Part shown: piece by piece, positions 22,030 through 31,481 of the stretch
Layout: every line of letters starts with the position of its first letter
Position numbering within the stretch: the first letter of the stretch is position 1
Assembly: GCF_030253575.1 (NCBI RefSeq)
Contig: NC_080567.1
Location: 32,624,501 to 32,688,500, forward strand
DNA from: Rhododendron vialii
Lineage: Eukaryota > Streptophyta > Magnoliopsida > Ericales > Ericaceae
DNA length: 64,000 bases
Direction of reading: 5' to 3'
The notes under the pieces: model-generated
What the model was told of the DNA's origin: nothing
The model's input: the letters and a program-made list of their open reading frames with translations, nothing else
Database searches by the model: none
Program-made: the position numbers and the translations under genes

Positions 22030-25000
22030 ATGGCTTTAGAAACTTTTGCGCAGCTAGCCATTCCACGCTTTGATGGTCACTTTGATCATTGGAGCATGCT
22101 CATGGAGAACTTCTTAAGGTCCAAAGAATACTGGACGGTGGTTGTTTCTGGAGTAGCAGAACCAGCCGAAGGTGTTGTGTCGACAGATGCACAAAAGGCG
22201 GAGCTTGAAGGGCTAAAGTTGAACGATCTCAAAGCAAAGAATTATCTCTTCCAAGCTATTGATCGCTCAATCTTGGAAACCATTCTTTGCAAGGACAGCG
22301 CCAAGCATATTTGAGATTCTATGAAGAAGAAGTACCAAGGATCAGCAAGGGCAAAGAGGCTGCAGCTTCAAGCCTTTCGTTCGGAGTTCGAAATGCTTCG
22401 AATGAAATCAGGAGAGTCAGTTACAGATTATTTTTCAAGAACGATGACAATCATCAACAAGATGCGGATCCATGGCGACAAGACCACCGACGTCACCATG
22501 TTGACAGAGTTCTTTGTTGGTTCATGAGCAAAAAATTAACCAACAAGAGAAAGAGGAAGAAGCATTGAAGGCCTCATCCGAAAATCACTCTACACCAAGT
22601 AGAGCTGATAGAGGACGAGGTCAAGGTCGAGGAGGCAGAGGCAACAATGATCGTGGAAACCAACAACATCATCAGCATCAAGAGAATCAATTTCAAGGAA
22701 GAGGAAGAGGATGTGGTGGTTATCACTCAACTTCTTATGGACTAAAGTCAGCAGACAAGTCCAATGTTGAATGCTAAAAATGTCATAGGTATGGTCATTA
22801 TCAGTCAGAATGCCGTACTAATTTGAATAGACAAAGTAGCGAAAGAACTAACTTTGCAGAAAAAGAAGAAGTGTCTCTTTTGATGGTGTGTCACGTGAAG
22901 AAAGAAACTCAACAGAACATGTGGTATTTAGACACTGGCTGCAGCAATCACATGTGTGGGGATAAGAAGTTGTTCTCTGACTTGGACGAATCTTTCCACA
23001 ACACTGTTAAGTTCGGCGACAATTCCACGGTGGCTGTTATGGGAAAAGGAAGTGTAACTATCCAGCCCCAAAGGAAATCTGGCACACACTATATCTAATG
23101 TTCTTTTTGTGCCAGATTTAAAGTCCAACTTGCTTAGTGTGGGTCAGTTGCAAGAAAAGGGATACGAGCTTTCTATCAAAGGTGGAGTTTTTCAAATTCA
23201 AGATGCAAAGTTGGGCTTGATTGCTCGAGTTAACATGACGGTGAATCGCATGTTCCCGCTTCATCTCCACAACACCACTCATTCATGCTTCTCAGCAAAA
23301 GTGCGGGATGTGGCATGGCTATGGCATTTTCGCTATGGTCACCTACACTTTGGTGGATTGAAGATTTTACAACAGAAAAATATGGTGATTGGTCTCCCTC
23401 AAATCACAGCTCCCTCTGGAGTTTGTGAAGAATGTGTTGTTAGCAAACAACACCGTAATCAATTTCCACAAGGACCATCATGGAGAGCGAAGAAGGCATT
23501 GGCGCTTGTTCATTTCGACATCTGCGGGCCAATAATGCCATGCTCTAATGGAGGTAAAAGATACATAATTACCTTCATTGATGATTATAGTCGTAAAATC
23601 TGGGTTTATTTTTTAGAAGAAAAATCTGAAGCCTTTGCAGCCTTTAAAAGCTATAAAGCACTTGTTGAGAAAGAGGTTGGCAGCCCAATAACAATTCTTT
23701 GCACAGATCACAGTGGAGAATATAACTCACATGAATTTGCAAACTTTTGTGAGACCCATGGAATCAAGAGACAACTTACAGCAGCTTATATGCCCCAACA
23801 GGATGGCGTTTGCGAGAAGAAGAATCGCACTATAATGAACATGGTGTGAAGCCTTTTGAGAAGAAGTTGTATTCCGAAGAATTTCTGGCCCGAAGCAGTT
23901 AATTGGAGCTCTCATGTTTTGAATAGAAGTCCCACACTTGTTGTTCAAAACATGAAACCAGAGGAAGCATGGAGTGGACAAAGACCGGCGGTAAATCATT
24001 TCAGAATATTTGGGTGTATAGCATATGCCAATATTCCAGATCAGAAGAGGAAAAAGTTTGATGATAAAGGAGAGAAGTGCATTTTTCTTGGTGTTAGTGA
24101 TCAATCAAAAGCTTATAGGCTTTACAATCCTAGCACTAAGAAAATTCTTATCAGTCAAGATGTTGTTTTTGATGAAGATCAAATCTGGTCGTAGAATACA
24201 AATGTTGTTGAAGAACAAATTCCAACAAGTTTTGATGGAGAAGATGATGATGACGCAAAGCAGTCCCAGTAGTTGCTTGTTCCAGCAACTGCCGATCTTC
24301 AGAATCCTTAAAATGAAGCTCCTACATCCTCTGAAATCAAGGTAGTAGAAGGAGCGACTGGTTCAAGTTCACATCATGTTCGAAGAAGGCCACCATGGAT
24401 GTCGGATTATGAGGTAACTATAATTGATCAATCCGATGATCCACTCACTCACTTTGCTATATTTTCAGATTGTGACCCAACAGTTTTCGAAAGTGCTGTC
24501 AAAGAATCAAAATGGCGGAAGGCTATGGATGCTGAAATTGCAGCCATTGAAAAGAATGATACTTGGGAGCAATCTGATCTTCCAAAAGGGCACAAAACAA
24601 TTGGTGTAAAGTGGGTTTACAAGACAAAGTTGAAGGAGAACGGTGAAGTTGACAAGTACAAGGCACGCTTGGTGGCCAAGGGCTGCAAGTAAGAGTTCGG
24701 TGTTGATTACAAAGAAGTCTTTGCTCCGGTTGCAAGGCATGACACAATTAGATTGGTGATCGCATTAGCAGCTCAAAACTCATGGCCTATCTTCTAGTTG
24801 GACGTGAAATCGACATTCCTCCATGGAGATTTGAAAGAACTGGTATTTATCGATCAACCTCCTAGTTTTGTGAAACTTGGAAATGAGCATAAAGTGTGTA
24901 AATTAAAGAAGGCTCTATATGGATTAAAGCAAGCTCCTCGGGCTTGGTATAATCGTATAGAAACTTATTTTTTGAAGGAAGGATTTCAAAAATGTCCTTA

Positions 25001-26015
25001 TGAACATACACGTTTCATAAAGATTGAAGATGGAGGAAGAATGCTCATTGTCTGCTTATATGTAGATGATTTGATTTATACTGGAAATGATAGTGCCATG
25101 TTTGAGAAATTTAAGGGGTCCATGATGGCTGAATTTGAAATGTCTGATCTTGGTATGATGCATTACTTTCTTGGTATCGAAGTGGTGCAGCTCCCTGCTA
25201 CAATTTTTATTTCTCAAAAGAAATATGTGCAAGAAATTTTAGACAGGTTTCAGATGAAGAATTGCAATTCTGTGAGCACACCAACTGAGTTTGGTCTGAA
25301 GCTAACTAAAGATCATGATGGAAAGAAGGTTGATAGCACACTTTACAAGCAAATTGTTGGAAGTTTAATGTATTTGACAGCAACAAGGCCAGACATAATG
25401 TATTCTGTGAGTCTCATTAGTAGATACATGGAGAATCCTACTGAGTTACATCTTCTAGTGGCCAAGAGGATCTTTCGATATTTGCAAGGTACTTGGAAAT
25501 TTGGATTGTTCTATAAGAAGGGAGAAAGATCAGATTTGAGAGGCTTCACTGATAGTGATTATGTTGGAGATCAAGATGATAGAAGAAGCACTTCGGGGTA
25601 TGTCTTTATGCTGGGTTCAGGGGCTATTTCATGGTCATCAAAGAAGTAGCCAATCCTCACTTTATCAACCACAGAGGCTGAATTTGTTGCTGCAACTTCA
25701 TGTGTCTGTCAAGCGATATGGTTGAAGAAAATTCTTGAAGAGCTTTATTTCAAGAGGCAAGTTGCTATTACAATTTTCTGTGACAATAGCTCTGCAATCA
25801 AACTCTCCAAGAATCCAGTTCTACATGGAAGAAGCAAGCATATTGACGTGAAGTTTCACTTCTTAAGAGACCACACCAAGGATGGAACTATTGATTTGAT
25901 CTTTTGCAAAAGTGAAGATCAAGTTGCAGATATTATGACTAAACCCCTCAACTTGGGCATGTTCATGAAGCTGCGGAGCTTACTCAGTGTTTGTTCAAAG
26001 GAGAATCCAATTTGA
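22030..26015 (+). pseudogene. Copia gag-pol polyprotein, inactivated
   Basis: Gag begins MALETFAQLAIPRFDGHFDHW, with a stop near 22312 and a frame change near 22520, where part of the usual gag text seems missing. A zinc-knuckle remnant near 22775-22815 has a stop in place of its first part. Protease has DTGCSNHMCG. After a second frame change near 23100 comes integrase, with the zinc part HFRYGHLHF...CEECV and the core DDYSRKIWVYF. RT has DVKSTFLHGDL and the catalytic YVDD at about 25062. RNase H has TDSDYVGDQDDRRST, and the last part FCDNSSAIKLSKNP. In-frame stops occur near 23847, 24192, 24690, 24795 and 25647. It cannot make a full polyprotein. Confidence 0.9.
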
Positions 26016-26141
26016 CGGAGGGAGCTGCAAGGTTACTCGGCAACAAGCAAGCTGAGAGGGATGACAAGCTACTGGAGGGGCTGGGCCGGTAAAAACTCTT
26101 TCTAAACTGAATGTCAGTAGAGTACTCAGTTAAAGGAAGGG

Positions 26142-26411
26142 TGTTAAGTTTTTGGTTTTATTTTGTAATTTGAATAAGTCTTTGATTGTCCCAGTCTTTA
26201 GGAGGTTGTTGCTTTTACCAGATTTACAGGAGTCTTAGTAGTGGTATAAACTGTTTTGATTCAGTTCCTTGTTTTCTGGTGCAGCTGTTAGTTGGTTCCT
26301 AAATTAGTGGTATGTTAGTTCATGTAATCTTATACTCCAAGTTGTTGGGTCTTATGAATAAAAGTCATTCAATTTTCTGGATCTCTTTCTTCCTGTCATA
26401 AGCATATAACA
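26142..26411 (+). repeat. Copia 3' LTR
   Basis: Starts TGTTAAGTTTTTGG right after a purine tract and ends CATATAACA. AATAAA-like sequence near its 3' part could act in polyadenylation. Confidence 0.9.
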
Positions 26412-26900
26412 AACACATCAATTGGTGCCCGGTCGAAAAAAGAAAATTGTTTCTTGTTTACGAGTATATGCCAATGGGGAGCCTTGATTCCCATCTTTTC
26501 TCTAGGAGGAAAAAACATGTTAGAAATGGGAACAGTGAGTTATGAAATTGCCCAAGATGTGGCATCAGCGTTCCTTTAAGTAATAAAAAAATGGAACAAT
26601 GCGTTGTTCATAGGGACATAAAAGTCGAGCAACGTGATGCTGGACTCAAATTGCAATGCTATAATTTGGCGGCTTTGTGGGTTAGCTAGGCTCGTTGATC
26701 ACGATAAAACATCACAACCACACTGTTGGTAGGAACCATGGGCTACTTGTCCTCTGCATGTGTCTTAATAGTTTTACAGTTTTGAGTGGTGGCAGTGGGA
26801 ATAGCACGTGGATTTCGGCCTTCGCTTGAGCAAGCAATTCATATTCTTAATTTTGAAAGTTATATTGCATGTTCGATCTTCCAACAGAGATTCCCGTGGC
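26412..26900 (+). pseudogene. LecRK kinase relic (copy B)
   Basis: Plus-strand remnants in several frames: IGWCP, KLFLVYEYMPMGSLDSHLF, YEIAQDVASAF, EQCVVHRDIK, a MLDSN-like stretch and finally RPSLEQAIHILNFE. This covers kinase subdomains from the hinge to the C-lobe. Frameshifts and stops prevent function. It is the best preserved of the three relics and still shows the HRD motif. The copia insertion removed or separated its 5' part. Confidence 0.8.
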
Positions 26901-27957
26901 AACGTAATTGGCTCCCAATTCCATGGCTAAACTCAAAGATAAACCACCTGCACGCAGAGTGCTCATAAATATGTCTCATTCTTTATAGAACAGATTTATT
27001 ATACACATGAGGGAACATCCCAATTGGTGAAAACATGTTCATTATTGCAACTAGAGCTAAAAGATTGCATTTAGCCGCCACGAAAAACAGTGGGAATCAC
27101 CAGTATTAATTCATGAAAAACTCTCAATGAATTGGGTTGAAATACTAAGATAAGGTAAATACAATGAATTTTTTCACCATTCTTGTTATTATATCACCTA
27201 TTTTTGCTCCACTTTTCAACGTTACCGTTCTTGTGGGTTATGTAGCACTACACAGACAAAATGTGATGCCCCAGTAATGAATTGAGCAAATATTTGTCAT
27301 TGCTGCTTCATCCCATAATAAAACATCTTGGAATTTTACTCTATCGTGTCCATTTTCTCAGAGAAAATTCTACCTTAATTTCCAATCAAGACAAATGTGG
27401 TCTATGGATCGGAAAGTAAGCGAAGACTTGTTCCATAACCACAAATCCATCTCCTTTGAGAGATTCCAATCAAGACAACTATGGTGTATGGAAAAGTATG
27501 CGAAGACTTGGAAGACTTGTTCCATAACAACAAATCCATCTCCTTTGAGAGAGAAAGAGAGAGCGAAAGAATACATCTATTACCAAACGATTTGTCATTG
27601 GTTGCTTCATCGATCCCATAATAAAACATCTTGGAATTTCGCTCTTGCGTATCCATTTTCTCGGGAAAAAGTCTACCTTTCCAGTAAGACAACTACGGTG
27701 CACGGAAAAACACGCAAAGACTTGGAACATCGGGAAATCCGTTAGAGTGAAAAGTATGCAATGACTGATTGATCATTCCGAGATTATAATGCTAATGCAA
27801 GCAGCTCAAGGCTCGGCATAGTTCGACTTGTTTAGTAATCGAGCCGAGCTTGAACTCGAACTTTAAGCTTGTGTAGTAAACGAGCCGAGCTCAATACTCA
27901 AAAGTTCTGCTCGGCTCGAATCATTTGTAGAGGACTTGTTTAGTAATTGAAGCGGCT
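26901..27957. repeat. Downstream block of LecRK relic, copy B
   Basis: The same block as at 13761-14831 and 19761-20340. It contains a local tandem duplication of about 85 bp (27379-27550, units built around TTCCATAACCACAAATCCAT) and, from 27790, the AGCTCG-rich repeat. The repeat is cut at 27957 by an L1 and resumes at 29684. No gene is seen. Confidence 0.6.
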
Positions 27958-29683
27958 CAGTTGATAAACTCTGTTCTTTTTAGTATCCAGATTTATTGGT
28001 CTTCCATCTTCATTCTTCCTGCGAAAACTATGAAGGAAATTGAAAGTCTTCTTAGTTCTTTTCTTTGGAAAGGATTGGAGTTGAAATCCTCGGGAGCTAA
28101 GGTTGCTTGGGCTGCTGTCTGTGTTCCTAAAAAGGAAGGAGGTTTGGGTTTCAAGAGGCTCATTGAATGGAACAAGGCTTCAATATTAAGACACTTGTGG
28201 GCTATTTACAAAAAGGAGGATATCCCATGGGTAAAGTGGATTCATTCTTATGTAATAAAGAATCGGTGTATTTAGTCTCTGGATCTCCCTCAAGATTCAT
28301 CTTGGACCGTGAGGAAGATCTTTGGTTTGCGTTGGGATGGTCAAAGATTTATTCAGCATAGGATTGGGAATGGTGGAAACACTTTCTTATAGCTGGATAA
28401 TTGGCATTCCCTTGGCCCTTTGTATCTTAAGTTTGTATCCCTTAATGTGAAAGTGAGCTCTATAGCTCATAATGGGAGATGGAGGTGGCCTAGTAGCAGG
28501 AATGTTGTGGTTAAAGAAATCATGGAGAATATTGCTCCTGATTTGGTTCCTCATGAAGATATAGTAGATTTAGTTATTTGGACTTTGTCTACTGCTCGTA
28601 CCTATTCTAATAAGTCAGCTTGGGAAGCCCTACGTTCCAAAGCCCCTGATGTTGGTTGGTGGCCCATGGTTTGGTATAAAAAACATGTCCCAAGGTGGTC
28701 CTTTATTTTATGGCTAGCTATTCTTGGGAGACTCTCTACCAAGGATAGGTTGCATAATTGGGGGATTATAAATGATAGTTATTGTGTGCTGTGCCGTAGC
28801 GGAGTGGAATCACATTCCCACTTGTTTTCGATTGCCCTTTCGATCTCTTCTTCTGTTTGGTTACGGGTCAGAACTTGTTGTGGCCTTCCAGCCCATGCTT
28901 GGGATCTTAATTCTGAAGCTCAGTGGGGTTCTTTATATGGCAAGGGAGGTTCTATGAGGGTCACCCTGTTTAAACCATGTCTAGCAGCTTCTGTTTACTA
29001 TCTTTGGAAGGAATGGAATGGTCGGATTTGTCTTCAAGTGGGTCATAAATCTATTGGAGTTGAGAAGTTAATTCTGGATGAGGTTAAGAGTTGTGCTAGT
29101 TCCTGGAAACATGAGCTCTAAGAGCATCTCCAATCCATCCAAAATAGAGGATGGATGTAACACATTGAGGGGAGATTTTGTAATTTATTTCATTTTTTCT
29201 TCACTTTTTGTACTTTTTGAGAGAATTTTTGAGGGACCCATTGTCCTTTTTAGAGTTTTGGAGGAATTTTGTACTCCAAATTTACTTTTGATCCTCCATT
29301 TTTAGAGGACCAAATTTACTTTTAGAGGACCAAACTCTAAAAAGGACGGTCGGTCCCTCAAAAATTCTCCCAAAAATTACAAAAAGTAAAGAAAAAAGAG
29401 AATAAATTATAAAATATCCCCTCAATGTGTCACATCCATCCTCTATTTTAGAGAAATAGAGGTGGATTGGAGATGCTCTAAACCCCCAACAATCTTAGAG
29501 TTTGTTGCGAGTGGAGAATTTCAGTTTCAATTTTTTTTGTAATTTTTTTGTTTTCTTTGTTTTGGTTAGGCTGTTGCCTTTCTTGATGTAACCAGTTGGA
29601 TTTGGCTGTTTTCTTTCTCAAGGTTTTCCCTGAGGTTATGGGCTTGGTTCATTTTATAAAATTCTGCCTTTCTCCAAAAAAAT
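27958..29683 (+). mobile_element. L1-type LINE, 5' truncated, with 11-bp target duplication
   Basis: The 3' part of a plant L1 second ORF: ILPAKTMKEIESLLSSFLWKG, VPKKEGGLGFKRL, stops near 28273 and 28395, then NKSAWEALRSKAP and KKHVPRWSFILWLAILGRL. The zinc-knuckle-type CVLCRSGVESHSHLF (zf-RVT) follows. A 3' untranslated part and an A-rich end at about 29676 come last. TTGAAGCGGCT flanks it at 27947-27957 and 29684-29694. It interrupts the AGCTCG-rich repeat. A Tourist-like MITE is nested at the end of its coding part. Confidence 0.88.
29122..29478. mobile_element. Tourist-like MITE nested in the L1
   Basis: Ends GAGCATCTCCAATCCATCC and GGATTGGAGATGCTC are inverted repeats, with long inner pairing. 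TAA target copies lie at 29119-29121 and 29479-29481. The left TAA is also the stop codon of the L1 coding sequence (HEL-stop). Confidence 0.85.
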
Positions 29684-29866
29684 TTGAAGCGGCTTAACTC
29701 ATTTACGCATCAACTCGAGCTCGAGTTTTAGGATGGTTTGGTAAACGAACCTAGTTCTAAACTAAGCTCATTTGCACTTTACACGTAGCCGTACATGTGG
29801 CAGCACTCTATTTTATGGGAGAAAGTACTTGATTAATTAGGGAATAGAAGCGAGAGGATGTTGATC

Positions 29867-30062
29867 CCGTTCGTTTTGGGATTTTGGATTCGAAATTTTG
29901 ATTTGAATTTGGATTTGTAGGTAATAAGTGTAGAGAGAAATAAAATAATAATTGAAAATAGGAGTAAAGATTGGAGAGAGATAGAGAGAAAAATAAGAAT
30001 AATGATTGAAATGAAATAGGATAATGATTAGAATCCAAAATCTAAAACCCTTAAACGAATGG
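29867..30062. mobile_element. Small foldback element
   Basis: The left end CCGTTCGTTTTGGGATTTTG pairs with the right end CAAAATCTAAAACCCTTAAACGAATGG. The interior is AT-rich and non-coding. Confidence 0.5.
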
Positions 30063-30400
30063 AGTCACATGACTCTACTCCTATCAGCACAATATTTCAA
30101 AAAAAAATTGTTAGAAGGCCATCCGCGCTTTTCTAGGCCTGATAGGGACTGTGAATGCATGCGGGTCTGACAATTGTGAAAAGAGTAAAACTTCTTTACG
30201 GAGGCTCTGGTCTGACAGTTGTGTGAATAGTTTATTTAAAATTCGGACCGTTGATTACTGAGACGAACGACGAAATGGGGCAGCACAGAAACCTCTTTTA
30301 TGGACCATCCGTCAACAAGGCAACCTCAATTTACATTCCTATCTTCTTTTTGGCCCAACTCTTGCTATGTCTTTCCCAGCAATTACCACCTAATTATAGA
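30063..30400. other. Intergenic, no gene seen
   Basis: No coding or structured sequence that I can support, apart from scattered short open frames. Confidence 0.35.
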
Positions 30401-30875
30401 AGTCACAGCAGGCTCCCATTCATTTTTGGCCTTTGTGGGCCCATCCGGAGCCCTAAAAAATGATTGCAATCGTTTATTTTGTAGAACTCCCCGAATTTTT
30501 CAATCACGTGAAAATAATTAGCTTTATCGAACATTGATAGATACATGATCGACACACATTTGTACAAGAAAAAAAGTACTCCCTCCGTCCTATTATTCAT
30601 TTGGTCTCTTTTATGTCTTTTATATATATATTTTTTAGTGTGGATCTTAAAAAATATGCAATATGAATTTTGTTTGATAGATTTCTATTAATTCTATAAT
30701 ACAAAATCTTCAAAATTATGAAAAATTATAGATTGAAAGATATAAGCAATTCAAAAATGACACGCAATTCAAAAATGAACAATGAAAATGAGACGAATGG
30801 AGTAAAATTTAAGTTTCGAATTATTATTAGTTTATCTCTCTTTTTTTTTATACAAATATGTTTCGATCAAGTTTG
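30401..30875. mobile_element. Relic of the 0.4 kb foldback family, split by a Stowaway-like MITE
   Basis: 30401-30576 matches the left arm of the element at 20739 (GTCACAGCAGGCTCCCATT, TTTGTAGAACTC, TCAATCACGTGAAAA, TAGATACATGATCGACACA). 30803-30875 matches the start of its right half (TTTAAGTTTCGA, TACAAATATGTTTCGATCA). The rest of the right arm is missing. Confidence 0.65.
30579..30802. mobile_element. Stowaway-like (Tc1/mariner) MITE
   Basis: It begins CTCCCTCCGTCC, the classic Stowaway end, and its other end reads CTCCATTCGTCTCATTTTC on the opposite strand. TA dinucleotides flank it (30577-30578 and 30803-30804). It is 224 bp and AT-rich. Homology of the surrounding foldback relic resumes on each side. 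Confidence 0.8.
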
Positions 30876-31092
30876 GAGGGGTAATAGGATATATAGAGAG
30901 GCAAGAGGAGGAGTTTGACGTTGAGCAGCTTTTCTCCACTTCTCCTCTTTTGGTTCATTTTAGGCACATCAAAACTTCTTTTTTTTTGCTCGGCAATGAA
31001 AGATTTTATTAATCATTGAAAAGATGCAACAATTAAAAAAATCGGGAATTAAAAGATACATTCTATCCATGAAAAAAGTACTATATATATTT

Positions 31093-31296
31093 GTCAACAA
31101 TGGGTCCATCTAGTAAACCGGTCAATGTTATTTTAGATTCAACTCATGCAAAAGTCTCATCTTCCAGAATTGAACAAATCACTCCTATATATATATATAT
31201 ATATATATGTCAACAATGGGTCCATCTAGTAAACCGGTCAATGTTATTTTAGATTCAACTCATGCAAAAGTCTCATCTTCCAGAATTGAACAAATC
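31093..31296 (+). repeat. Direct duplication in the LecRK promoter
   Basis: A block of about 90 bp (GTCAACAATGGGTCCATCTA to CCAGAATTGAACAAATC) occurs twice, at 31093-31182 and 31207-31296. The copies are separated by a (TA)n run and appear identical by eye. A diverged single copy sits upstream of the lectin-only gene near 17073. It lies 190-390 bp before the LecRK start codon. Confidence 0.8.
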
Positions 31297-31433
31297 AAAA
31301 TTCAAAAAAAAAAAAAAACGAAGTTGATTAGGAAAATTCCCCAACACTTATTAATGAGGAAAGAAATTACCCGACAAAGAAAACTTTTTGCATTTGAATC
31401 GGTACCCAAGGACTAATTCATCAATTCTTCAGC

Positions 31434-31440
31434 TATTTAA
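31434..31440 (+). promoter_or_regulatory. TATA-like box of the intact LecRK
   Basis: TATTTAA lies 42 bp before the ATG at 31482, so the leader would be very short. The homologous position in the paralog at 17343 carries the same word. Confidence 0.45.
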
Positions 31441-31481
31441 AATGCCAAAAATTCATTCAAAACCCAAACTCCCTCCCAGCC

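Larger units (their letters stand above)
21644..26411 (+). mobile_element. Ty1/copia LTR retrotransposon, complete structure, coding broken
   Basis: LTRs of about 270 bp lie at 21644-21914 and 26142-26411, both TGTTAAG to ATAACA. The primer-binding site TTGGTATCAAAGCC at 21915 fits initiator Met-tRNA with one difference. A polypurine tract AAAGGAAGGG precedes the right LTR. Flanking 5-mers are AACCC and AACAC, similar but not identical. Order inside is gag, protease, integrase, RT, RNase H, as in copia. It is inserted in the LecRK relic array, whose sequence resumes at 26412. Confidence 0.9.
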
